A DNA stretch of 64,000 nt from Yponomeuta sedellus (lineage: Eukaryota > Arthropoda > Insecta > Lepidoptera > Yponomeutidae). A program made the translations under genes and the position numbers. The notes under the pieces were generated by a model. It was not told the DNA's origin. It saw only the letters and a list, made by a program, of their open reading frames with translations, and ran no database searches. The stretch covers positions 7,266,785 through 7,330,784 of the forward strand of contig OW203730.1 of assembly GCA_934045075.1 (NCBI GenBank), written 5' to 3'. Of this stretch, positions 36,147-44,519 are shown piece after piece (position 1 is the stretch's first letter; each line of letters opens with the position of its first letter).

Positions 36147-36290
36147 GTAGGATGTTATTGGGCATTCTGGACCAGCTTCCATTCGTTTGAGCTCACGACG
36201 CACCGCGCCGGTTGGCGCGGCTTGTCGCTCTCTCAAACTCATTACAGCTATTCCAGAATACCCAATAACATCGAGTGATTCTAATTTATA
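36147..36290 (+). repeat. left terminal inverted repeat, hairpin-forming
   Basis: Identical to the right end (read inwards) for ~100 bp, with scattered differences after that. The outer stem gatgttattgggcattctg... (36151-36171) pairs with 36252-36272 with one mismatch over 21 bp. Inside it gtttgag (36185-36191) pairs with ctcaaac (36232-36238), cgac with gtcg (36196-36199/36224-36227), and the core ccgcgcc (36203-36209) pairs with ggcgcgg (36214-36220) around 4 bases. The two intermediate tracts (36174-36191 and 36232-36249) are also partly complementary. The result is a nested, T-shaped or cruciform palindrome. Confidence 0.92.
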
Positions 36291-36589
36291 GTTTCAATAA
36301 TTTTACGAGCAACCTACACAGTTTATGATAAATTCCATCAATGAAAACGAATGACACTAGGAAGCTTGAGTGAATGCAACTCACCATCATCTTGGTGGAG
36401 ATAGGTCCGCATAGTCACTGAGTTGAATTAAATAAAGGATCCCCAAGCTCAACTGAATTGTATTTACCCACTAGCTATGTTTTGTGCAGTTTCGTAATAT
36501 ACTAGATAAAACAGCACACATTATTTGCGGTATCGGTTAGGTTTCCTCATTAAGACAATGACATGAAATATTCCAAGTGATACTTGTAT

Positions 36590-37200
36590 TTACCCAGTCA
36601 TAGTTTTGTGACCAGATTGGCTTCTCCCACTGAATGAGTTTAACACCACTGGTGTCTACTTTTCATAACAGTGACACAAAACTTTGCTTTTTCAACCCAG
36701 TTTGTTTTGTAGTCAGATTGACGTCTCCCACATGAACAAGGTACAACACCACAAATTTTGTTATCAGATTGACTTCCCGTGATGGCCCTTCATACAATAA
36801 CATAAAAGTACAATTTCAACTTAATCATATTTTGTGGTCAGATTGACGGCTCCCACTGTTAGAAAGATTCAGCACCACAAATTACTTTGTGATCAGATTG
36901 ACTTCATGTGATGAACCTTCTTGCGCAACAGTGACACAAAACATTTTCGTCTTAACTGTATTTTATGGTCAGATTGACGTCTCCCATTGTAAAAAAGGTG
37001 ATTCCAACACAACAAAATTTTGTGATCCTTTTCATGTGACACAAATACTGGGTGATTGGCAGAACCAGGAAATACTTGTATTTTAGGCATATTTTATGGT
37101 CGGCACAAAGAATACCTTACTTTTCCCACAAAAATGTTAGTGATCAGATTGAAGTCTCCTGTTTATCGTTCACTACGGAAAACACAAAACATTGCACAGT
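36590..37200 (+). repeat. degenerate ~125-bp tandem repeats in the left arm
   Basis: Units start near 36604, 36706, 36830, 36960 and 37087 (spacings 102-130 bp). Each has one copy of tggtcagattgacgtctccc (variants) and, ~55 bp on, a second half-motif like tgatcagattgacttcatgt with 'gtgacacaaaac' between units. The small frames on both strands here (36889-37264) simply read the repeat. The position, next to the terminus and upstream of the spliced gene, suits a replication origin, enhancer or protein-binding array. That role is inference. Confidence 0.75.
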
Positions 37201-37264
37201 AGGAAAAATGTACTTCTACAGTTACTTGAATCCTTGGGTATACTTAAGTAAAATCGTGAATTAA

Positions 37265-38690
37265 TGATAATATCACTGACACATAAAAGTATACTTTCAT
37301 TAATGGAAATCTATTTCCTACTAACGTGTCACTTTAGTTAACGCGAATGCGAATATGATAGGTGACTGGCAGGGATTGTCAACCTTTAGCTGTTGACGCA
37401 GGAGTTATAAATTTGATACGAAGTATACACGGTGTAAGAAAAAATATGTTGTCAAAAAGTACAGTTTTATTTATAAAAGTTGGTTCCTTTGAACATTCCT
37501 TAAAGGTATTCCGGTAATAAAGCATTTTCCATGTTATTATTTTTTTAAGACTTGATGTTAAAGTATTTTAAGAAATCATGATTTTGTAAATACGACCGAC
37601 AGCATTTTGTCTTTTTTTAATTGAAACTTGAAGATATTATTCTCATCCCATTATACGTAACTGAACCTATGCAGATAGTTTTATATTTTTTCAACAGTTT
37701 TCTAACATCAGTTCTCGTTCATTTTCTATCTAAATTTATCTGTAACATACAGTAAAATAAATACAGTAAATTTTACATAACCCATAAATAAAGAATTTAG
37801 AGGGGTCATAATATTTTAATGTATCACCTACATAAGAGATAACCAAAGGTTGACTATACTAGCTATACTCTAGTCTAAGATCCACACGGAAAAAACTCGT
37901 TGCATCAAAATATTTAGCTGTAGGTATCATTAATACCTAATGTTTGACTTTCACATAATATTGTGGAGTCTACCAAATGCTTTATAAAGAATACCTAGAT
38001 AAGTATTATTTATCCTGAAATACATTTATATAGTAATTTCATCGATATCATACGATGTTTTCTATGGATAAGCTAGAGGAATTAATTATAATTTCCTATT
38101 TAGCTCATCATCCGATTTCTGGTAACTGGAAATAACAGTTTATTTTCTTCTGCTATAGTGAAATATTCACCCAATTCGAACATTATCTGATTAAGATCAA
38201 GAAAATCTAAAGTAAATTGCAACATGTGTATCTAGGACTATTTACTCCTACCTAGGTATGAAACCTACGAATTTGCTACGTTAACGTTATTGGATCCGTT
38301 GCAAGCTTCTGATTGCGAAACATCTTACCTACAATAATCGATATATTGGTCACATTATGTTGCAATGGCAACCAGCCACATTAACTTGAGCTATTAAATA
38401 GTGCTGACATTATGAGAATAACATATAGGCTTGACCTTGCTACCGGTCAAGATGATTTGGTTAAGTACCTACTTTTGAAGGCAAAGCAAAAATTTTGGGT
38501 GTTCGATACTAAAAAGTAATATGTATTACTTTTATCAACAATCACCTATATTCATACACCTATAAATAAAGGCGATTTTCGCATTTACTTCATTACAGTA
38601 CTTGTAATAAAAAAACAACATACACATTTAGGATATAAACCTATAACACCCTGATTTATCTAAAATTCTCATCACTTCCGATAACGTGAT
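37265..38690. other. left arm, no gene seen
   Basis: 1.4 kb of very AT-rich DNA inside the element with no frame above ~60 codons and no recognised repeat. It lies where a polymerase gene would be expected in an ordinary Polinton. Confidence 0.5.
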
Positions 38691-38698
38691 AACGCTGT

Positions 38699-38703
38699 TC
38701 AGT
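38699..38703 (+). promoter_or_regulatory. TCAGT initiator for the spliced gene
   Basis: TCAGT is the arthropod initiator consensus; the A at 38701 would be +1. This gives a ~68-nt leader to the first donor site. No TATA box is visible at -30. This is a prediction from a five-base motif plus its position. Confidence 0.4.
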
Positions 38704-38767
38704 ACAGTCTCCGTGTGGTGTAATTATCTACGACTTCCTCGCTACCAGTCACTCCATCGGTATCAAA

Positions 38768-40720
38768 ATGTTAGTAAGTATATTTATTTACATCCTAATT
38801 TTTTTTTTTTTTTACGTGTTCCACTGACTAAACCGTATTAGTCCCTATATGAAAACTATGTCCCGAACTATGTCTAAAAAATATGTTCCAGTCACTACAT
38901 TTATCTAGTATAGTAATTACAATACGGTGTATAAATCGTTTAGGTTAAATGTATAAGACTGGTATAAAACTATGTTATTATTATTTCAGGTCTGACTCCG
39001 AGTTTGAATTCTCTGGTGTACCTATTGCTGTGCAGTCGAGTAAGAAGCAAAAGACTCCAACCAGCTCCAAACGCAAAGCATCGAGCTACGTTGAGGAGAC
39101 AGTTAGGTAAGAATACAATACATCTATAGTTTATTATAAATGATTGTACACTTTACACATCGTTTCAAATGACGATTCCCTCGATGTAATCAAGCTGTTG
39201 ATGAAAATCTTGGAACATTGAAAGAGATAACAACTGTTTATTTGTTTGTTTCATAACTAAAAGTTGTTTATTCGTCTTAATAATTCAAACCATAGGTTTG
39301 ACCCTTAAACCTTATTTTCTATAGCCTAAAGCCGGGGCCGCTGCACCATGTTACGCGTGTTACAAAAAACGTAACACTTAAATATAATAAAAGTGGGACA
39401 TGGTATAACACGTTAGGTACTTGTTATATAACGTTACGTAACACGTAAAGTGTTAATACCACTCCCCATTTTTGTTTTAATAACGTGTTACATTTTTTGT
39501 AACACGCGTAACATGGCGCAGCGGACCCGGCTTAACATTGATCGTTACGGTAAATGTTTACATCCAGGGAAAAGTTTACTGGAATAGAATTAGTCTCGTT
39601 ATATTATTCGTTGTTACGTTGTCGCGTCATTTGACTCTAGCACACCGCTGAGTCATTGAATCGTTGATTACATTGCAGGCATGTACTCGTAAAGGTTAAC
39701 ATGCTGTCGACTGTTTACTTTGCATCTTACTAGTCGTGGGTTCGATACCCGCTTCGCGTAGTATTTTTGTTTTCCATGTAAGATATGCTTATTAAGAATC
39801 ACTTGGGATATTTGCTTATTAAGAATGACATATATGGGATAGATCAAAAGTAGATATGTACCCTTCATATTAAACTATCATCCACTTCATACTCGTTCAA
39901 TGTATGTGTATCTCCTATAGATAGCCTACCCAATCGGAATATAGGTATAAGTTTATGAAGGTACTTATGTTTTAAAATATATTGTTCACTTTTACAGGTC
40001 TGCAAGCACCTTAAAGAAAAAGACGGTGGGAGATCTTTTCGGGATTTTGCGAGACGCAGAGAAGGTCGCTAAAGCGACTCCCGAGCAGCACCAACTGGGG
40101 TCGAGTCTAGTGACGCGGGTCGCCAATGGTCACGTTCGTCGGACAGCAACGACGGAAGGAGAATTCTATATAGAATTGAAGGTCTACAACACTACCGATG
40201 CTGCAAGTACCAACGTTCAAGAGAGGTGGAAAAAAGCGTTGATGGTAATAAAATTGCAGACTGATACGGACACACCGCACTGGGACGTATTACAGAAATT
40301 TATTAAACAAGTTTATTCACTGTATGATAATAGTGAGGCGAGTTTTTTTAGATTTTAGGCGAGACTGATCCGACTGACCCTTACTACTACGCGCAAAATA
40401 TTTTGAGTGGGTTCGATAGTGATGTCGAAGAAATACGAAACCCGGCTCCATCAGACGTGGGGAAGCGGAAAAGTAAGACTTCAAGGAAACGGGTTGCAAA
40501 GGACTCCACGTCTACATCATATGTGGTTAGCAAGGCGGCAAGAAGAGGAAATCGGTTGATAAAAATAGAAGTATTCGACTTAAATGAGTGTAAGGACACA
40601 AACAGTGAAAGTGCGGTGTTAAGTGCCCAATATGTTGTGATAGATCCTGTAGACGAAATAATGGACATGGTGGAAAACGTAGTTAAGAACATTTCTAAAA
40701 ATATGTGCAATAGTTATTAA
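38768..40720 (+). CDS. spliced gene of unknown function, 3-4 exons (polinton-like element)
   Basis: The proposed coding exons are 38768-38769, 38990-39106, 39998-40332 and 40359-40720, in all 816 nt and 271 aa. The introns end in ttatttcag and cttttacag and start with gttagt and gtaaga. The initiator ATG is itself split: 'AT' at 38768-38769 joins the 'G' at 38990, and no in-frame ATG lies upstream in the leader. The exon 3 frame stops at 40358. A conserved-looking frame continues in register if 26 nt from gtgagg to ttttag (40333-40358) are removed, otherwise a 159-aa short form results. Two basic patches (after exon 2's 'SSKKQKTP' and in the last exon 'GKRKSKTSRKR') suggest nuclear localisation. 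I recognise no domain. As the only plus-strand gene of the element it may be an early regulatory or replication-initiation protein; this is inference. AATAAA lies 26 nt past the stop. Confidence 0.6.
39330..39532. mobile_element. MITE (PIF/Harbinger-like) in intron 2 of the spliced gene
   Basis: Terminal inverted repeats of ~50 bp: agccggggccgctgcaccat on the left versus the reverse complement of atggcgcagcggacccggct on the right, continuing through 'gttacgcgtgttacaaaaaa'. It is flanked by a 3-bp TAA duplication (39327-39329, 39533-39535), as for Harbinger elements. It is a host-type transposon that jumped into the virus-like element. Confidence 0.8.
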
Positions 40721-40746
40721 TTTCGTTTTAAATTAAAAATTAATTA

Positions 40747-40752
40747 AATAAA
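40747..40752 (+). terminator. poly(A) signal AATAAA of the spliced gene
   Basis: AATAAA lies 26 bp after the stop at 40720. A second AATAAA follows at 40798-40803. Confidence 0.6.
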
Positions 40753-40781
40753 ACATGTTTTCTTTTTTAAATACATTTACA

Positions 40782-40787
40782 TTTATT
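40782..40787 (-). terminator. poly(A) signal of the minus-strand gene cluster
   Basis: AATAAA on the minus strand lies ~42 bp after the stop of the 162-aa frame. With the plus-strand signal at 40747 this makes the two transcription units converge tail to tail within ~110 bp. Confidence 0.55.
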
Positions 40788-40828
40788 TCTTACTTTCAAT
40801 AAAAAAGTTACATAAATACTTGCTTATT

Positions 40829-41317
40829 CTAAATAAATTCTATAACATTATTTTCATAAAACCATTTCTTGACACATAGTACATTTTTCAACGCACATTG
40901 TTTGTGGTGAGAAAAACACGTAAAATTGCATACACTATATTTATCATGCAGGTATTTTATATTAGGACATTGATTTTCCTCGATATTAATAACACAACAA
41001 TCACCACAAAGTTTATTTACCCACATGATTTTTTCTAAACCTTTTACAAAAATTTTCTTATTCCTCAATAAACTATAAATTAACCTATGAAATTCGCGGT
41101 AGTCAATAAAACCTTCACGCCAATAAATTCCTCTATTCTTTTCCAACCAAACAACTTGCTTTTTTTCGCTATCTGATAAAGTAGAAAATGGATAAGGAGG
41201 TTTTACCAAGTAGACCATAGTAAATTCTTTAGTAGCGAGAGCAAACTCTTTAATAATAAAATTATTTTTATAATCTCTAAATCCTTGTAAATCTACAAAA
41301 ATATGTTCAGAATTCAT
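40829..41317 (-). CDS. 162-aa Cys/His-rich protein of unknown function
   Basis: It starts at an ATG that overlaps the stop of the major capsid gene (ATGA, 41317-41314), so it is probably translated from the same RNA. The N-terminus 'IFVDLQGF' is a beta-strand with an acidic residue. The middle has 'IFVKGLEKIMW'. The C-terminal third has spaced Cys/His (CGDCC; CNFTCFSHHKQCALKNVLC), compatible with a zinc site. The layout of an acidic strand near the start and 'H..CAL.NV' near the end loosely recalls a degenerate DEDDh exonuclease/RNase H fold, but the second acid of the first motif is Gln here, so activity is doubtful. I believe similar proteins accompany other insect polinton-like elements but cannot verify that. 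Confidence 0.85.
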   Translation of the reverse strand: MNSEHIFVDLQGFRDYKNNFIIKEFALATKEFTMVYLVKPPYPFSTLSDSEKKQVVWLEKNRGIYWREGFIDYREFHRLIYSLLRNKKIFVKGLEKIMWVNKLCGDCCVINIEENQCPNIKYLHDKYSVCNFTCFSHHKQCALKNVLCVKKWFYENNVIEFI

Positions 41318-42528
41318 GTTATTTTTTTAACGATGTTAGAAAGTGGTTTATATTCGATTACACAATCGTTTAGTATGAGGCAGTAAGCAGAAGTTTGATC
41401 TGGTATTTCTAAATCACTCTCTATTTCTACTCTAACATCAATGGGACCTGTCTTCAGGGTCTCATTTTGCCTGCAGCAATCTATTACAAATAATGGTGCT
41501 TTATCTTTGAAATCCTTCAGATTTAACAACGGCTCACACCGACGTCCATAGTAAGACTGTTGGAATCTAGCGTACTGCTCATATAATATCATATACCTTT
41601 CTTCAGTAAACTTAATATTGAGACTTTCATATGGAAAGTAAGTTGAATTTAAAAAAACCTTGACATCACGTACATAACAATGATCAAAGTGAGACATGTC
41701 TTTCATACCTAAACTTTTCCGATTAGTTTGTAAACCAATAATCACATAACGTGGTTTCTCTAATTGAGATGTGGTTTTTATAGACCAAGTATGTTTTGTA
41801 GTCTGTGGTAAAAGAGGGTATTCATAGAGATCCCAATTCCTAAATGCTAAACTGATAGGTCTATCTTTCTCCAAACATCTCAGCAAGTTAACTCTTTCAC
41901 GATCAGATACTTTTATATGCGGTACTCTCCATACAATTTTGTTAATGGTTATGTCATCTAACACTTCATTAGTGGTTAATTTAATAGAATTAAGGTTTGT
42001 ATTACTACGCAAAAGAACCAGCTCATGTTTACAGTTCATTATTATTTTATTATAATCTTCAGCGAAACCTAAAACTTTATTCAATGGGATACAGGCGGAA
42101 AAATTACCAGTAGTATTTTTTATTCCATCAATGTCCCACCCCCATAGCCGTGACATTTTTGATTCATTTTCATTCATCGAGAGCAATGATTTAATAGTAG
42201 TTGTGATCCCAGCATTTTTTATCCTATCAATTTCTACGCCATTTAGTTCATATCGAATGTCTTGGAAAAGAAAAAGCGCTGCATTATTCACCAACTCAAT
42301 ATTACTCACTCTCTCTTTTTTATCGCCATTTGGACGGTGCACTGTGATAGAACCTTCGATGTATAGTGTACTCTGTGACGGTAAGACGTATAAGTCTTGT
42401 TGATTGATGGGAATGCGTATTTCATCGTTTTTGTTAAAACTATTAATGTAGGGCTTATACGAATGGATTTGGTAGCTTTCAATGCTGTTGTCGTAGGCGA
42501 AAGAATCCAAGATATTTAAGATATTCAT
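41314..42528 (-). CDS. putative major capsid protein (double jelly-roll, hexon-like)
   Basis: 404 aa, rich in beta-strand-like segments and short turns. The N-terminal part has 'YVLPSQSTLYIEGSITV' and 'NNAALFLFQDIRYELNGVEI', the pattern I associate with the first jelly roll of Polinton/adintovirus capsid proteins. Around residue 220 'LRCLEKDRPISLAFRNWDLYEYPLL' links to a second beta-rich half. Such proteins form trimers that tile an icosahedral shell, and the adjacent ATPase and protease would fill and mature it. It is a little short for the class, where ~400-650 is usual in my recollection. The start codon overlaps the stop of the 48-aa frame, and its own stop overlaps the start of the 162-aa frame (both ATGA). 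The assignment is by pattern and context, without a profile search. Confidence 0.85.
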   Translation of the reverse strand: MNILNILDSFAYDNSIESYQIHSYKPYINSFNKNDEIRIPINQQDLYVLPSQSTLYIEGSITVHRPNGDKKERVSNIELVNNAALFLFQDIRYELNGVEIDRIKNAGITTTIKSLLSMNENESKMSRLWGWDIDGIKNTTGNFSACIPLNKVLGFAEDYNKIIMNCKHELVLLRSNTNLNSIKLTTNEVLDDITINKIVWRVPHIKVSDRERVNLLRCLEKDRPISLAFRNWDLYEYPLLPQTTKHTWSIKTTSQLEKPRYVIIGLQTNRKSLGMKDMSHFDHCYVRDVKVFLNSTYFPYESLNIKFTEERYMILYEQYARFQQSYYGRRCEPLLNLKDFKDKAPLFVIDCCRQNETLKTGPIDVRVEIESDLEIPDQTSAYCLILNDCVIEYKPLSNIVKKIT

Positions 42529-42671
42529 TTTATGACTTTTAAGTATCTGAGAAATTGTTTATTTTCCTTAGTCAGTTTTTTCTTTTTAGCAGGTGGTTTC
42601 TGTTGCGGTGGATGTGTTGTACTGAGATCTTTGGTTTCGGGTACCAATGTTTTATTTATGAAATCTATCAT
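42525..42671 (-). CDS. 48-aa basic peptide between penton and capsid genes
   Basis: A frame too short for routine calling: ATG at 42671-42669 overlaps the penton stop (ATGA), and its TGA at 42527-42525 overlaps the capsid ATG (ATGA again). It encodes a Lys- and Pro-rich peptide ('HPPQQKPPAKKKKLTKENK', residues 20-38) with no Cys. Being held exactly between two stop/start overlaps argues that it is translated rather than a chance spacer. Small basic virion peptides condense DNA in adenoviruses, and a similar core role is possible but inferred. It could instead serve only to hand ribosomes on to the capsid gene. Confidence 0.7.
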   Translation of the reverse strand: MIDFINKTLVPETKDLSTTHPPQQKPPAKKKKLTKENKQFLRYLKVIK

Positions 42672-43339
42672 TTTCGTCTTAGGTGTAAATATAACTGTAG
42701 TTCTTCTTGTCGTAGATTTATAAGGTTGTTATTTGCATCCAAAATCCTTATATTAATCTCGCTAACTGTATTTTGATTTACTGGGAAATATATCAAATTT
42801 TTTGGGATTTCTATAATCCTGTACCCTGGCGGTACATTAGGTGCAAATTCGTAAATTATATGGCTAGGCTTCCCATTTATGTACGATCCGCTCACGATAT
42901 CACATTCTATTCGAACGATGGTTGTTGGTAGAATGTTTACAGGGAAGAGAGACTCATGTAATATATTAGCTTTAAGAGTCTGATTTCCAAAACCCAATAT
43001 CCTTCCGATTGAACCGGATTTCTCAAAATGAATATCTTTTGAACAAATTATTTTTGTGCTCAAAGTGTTATTGTTACATATCAAATTAAACGTACAGTCT
43101 ACTAAATTTGTTTTTAAAAAGTCATTTATATCTAATAGCTCGTATGATCCTTCGGGTATTTCAATCATTTCGTTGTCGCCATAATGAAATTTGTTGTTGT
43201 AGCATTCTATGTTAGGAATCGAATTAAACGTCGAAAAAAAGATCAGCCCACATTCATATTCACCATCAAGCTGCAGAGCCGGCGAATAAAATGTTGACAA
43301 AGCTGGTTTACAACCGGTTATTGATAGCGTGAATGACAT
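42668..43339 (-). CDS. putative penton / minor capsid protein (single jelly-roll)
   Basis: 223 aa of beta-rich sequence. It begins 'MSFTLSITGCKPALSTFYSP', then 'YECGLIFFSTFNSIPNI' and 'IPEGSYELLDINDFLK', and later 'SIGRILGFGNQTL' and 'GYRIIEIPKNLIYFPVN'. The 'G.Y...DIN..L' and 'LGF' words are what I recall of Polinton/adintovirus penton-like proteins. It stands between the protease and the capsid gene, as expected for the vertex protein. Its stop overlaps the start of the 48-aa frame. It begins 31 nt downstream of the protease stop. Confidence 0.8.
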   Translation of the reverse strand: MSFTLSITGCKPALSTFYSPALQLDGEYECGLIFFSTFNSIPNIECYNNKFHYGDNEMIEIPEGSYELLDINDFLKTNLVDCTFNLICNNNTLSTKIICSKDIHFEKSGSIGRILGFGNQTLKANILHESLFPVNILPTTIVRIECDIVSGSYINGKPSHIIYEFAPNVPPGYRIIEIPKNLIYFPVNQNTVSEINIRILDANNNLINLRQEELQLYLHLRRK

Positions 43340-43370
43340 CGTAATAATGGTGAGAATAGTTTATGATTTC

Positions 43371-43766
43371 TTAATATAAATGTTTCAACCAGAATGTTTT
43401 TAAAAATTTTATGCATAAATGACCGCAATTATAGGTGTTGTTTTGTTGATAGTTCATATAACTATAATAAACGTTAGTGTTTTTTGTTAAGTACTTGATT
43501 AATTCTACAGGTGGTTTTAAACCATAACTATCAAAGTACACGCTGTAATTATTTATCTTAATGTAGGCTACCCAGTGAGTTCCCGGATTTATTGAATTAT
43601 CTAGATTCAGGATAGCGCACTCGATGTTATTTGATTTGCTTGGTAAAGTGTCTCTCATATAGACACCTCGAAAGTATGGGATGTCCCGAGTATAATATAT
43701 TAAATCTATATTACTCAGTGCTCGTCTGGGTAACCTTTTAACTAGTTTTTTGAAGAATGTACGCAC
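43371..43766 (-). CDS. adenain-type cysteine protease (virion maturation)
   Basis: 131 aa. The catalytic set is visible in the adenovirus protease order: His64 in 'GTHWVAY', Asp79 in 'VYFDSYG', a Gln at 107-108 in 'YQQNNTYNCGHLC', and the nucleophile Cys114. In adenoviruses this enzyme cleaves capsid and core precursors after packaging. The protein is shorter than adenovirus protease (~200 aa) but near the size seen in Polintons. The basic N-terminus ('KKLVKRLPRR') could bind DNA, which activates adenain. It overlaps the end of the PLA2 gene by 25 nt in another frame. The PLA2 protein's N-terminal MKGKG fits one form of the adenain cleavage consensus. Confidence 0.93.
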   Translation of the reverse strand: MRTFFKKLVKRLPRRALSNIDLIYYTRDIPYFRGVYMRDTLPSKSNNIECAILNLDNSINPGTHWVAYIKINNYSVYFDSYGLKPPVELIKYLTKNTNVYYSYMNYQQNNTYNCGHLCIKFLKTFWLKHLY

Positions 43767-44470
43767 AATCCCTTACCTGTCTTGTATGGTTTGATGTATA
43801 AACCTTTGCCTAAGGAGATCGATTCCATCATTTTATTGTGACGCACGGATTCAGAAAGATTTTTTTGGGCTGACTTGTAATCATTAACTGCTTTTGCTAT
43901 TCCACCAATACCTCCAGCTAAAGAACCCAATGCTGATAGACCAGCAAAAATAGGAATGAGTGGAAGTATTCCTCCAGTTTTAGGGATGGGAATAATTCTT
44001 GGCAGCTTCATATTATTTTTCTTATGAAATATTTTTTTTGCTGCTAAGTATGCAAACTGAATAGCATCTTGAATATTTTTAGGTTTCTTTTTTTTCAGAT
44101 GCGATTTTAATTTAGCCATAGAAGTTTTGAATGATTTAATTCCAGCACCCGATTTAATTTTTGCTTTCATTACTTTATTCACCAACCATGATGCAACTTT
44201 TTCACCTCTGCTAGCATCTTCTGATTTTAATCGTTGCTTTGCCATCTTTCTTAGCTCTAAGTCAGCCTTATGCCGATCTTCTAAACTTGAATACTTTGAA
44301 TAAGCTATGTCGTGTAGCATACAAGCGCTGTCCAAAGGGTTTATGCCTTTATCGCCTCTTTGCAAACGTTCTTGTAATCGAGTACCTGGACCGCAGTAGT
44401 TGTAGCCTGGTAAGTGTAACTCTATTGGTAAATTATTGATTAAAGTATTGAGAAGTCCTTTCCCTTTCAT
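43742..44470 (-). CDS. virion protein with parvovirus-VP1-type phospholipase A2 domain
   Basis: 242 aa. Residues ~18-75 hold a PLA2 core: the calcium loop 'YNYCGPGT' (23-30), the catalytic pair His53-Asp54 in 'CMLHDIAY', and a later Asp70 ('RHKADLEL'). This arrangement is that of the parvovirus VP1 unique region, which opens endosomal membranes during entry. Residues ~80-165 are strongly basic (probable nuclear targeting or DNA binding). 165-200 is a Gly/Ala/Leu hydrophobic stretch ('LSALGSLAGGIGGIAKAV') that could insert in a membrane. The C-terminus repeats 'GKGL'. All key residues are present, so enzymatic activity is plausible. It overlaps the protease gene by 25 nt. Confidence 0.92.
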   Translation of the reverse strand: MKGKGLLNTLINNLPIELHLPGYNYCGPGTRLQERLQRGDKGINPLDSACMLHDIAYSKYSSLEDRHKADLELRKMAKQRLKSEDASRGEKVASWLVNKVMKAKIKSGAGIKSFKTSMAKLKSHLKKKKPKNIQDAIQFAYLAAKKIFHKKNNMKLPRIIPIPKTGGILPLIPIFAGLSALGSLAGGIGGIAKAVNDYKSAQKNLSESVRHNKMMESISLGKGLYIKPYKTGKGLCVHSSKN

Positions 44471-44519
44471 AACTAACGATGTAATGAAAAATAAGTTAAC
44501 TAATCTGTAGTAATATACT

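Noticed and set aside
36889..37264. Small genes in the left arm (frames of 65-70 aa on both strands)
   Set aside because: They read straight through the degenerate 125-bp repeats, overlap each other on opposite strands and show no start or promoter context.
40387..40710. 107-aa minus-strand frame
   Set aside because: Antisense of the last exon of the spliced plus-strand gene; no motif and no start context.
36147..40800. A hidden PolB split by introns in the left arm
   Set aside because: No polymerase motif and too little open sequence; the 1.4 kb at 37265-38690 is stop-rich in all frames. A profile search would settle it.
42131..42776. Plus-strand frames over the capsid and penton genes (63-90 aa)
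   Set aside because: Shadows of the minus-strand genes, with composition typical of antisense reading.
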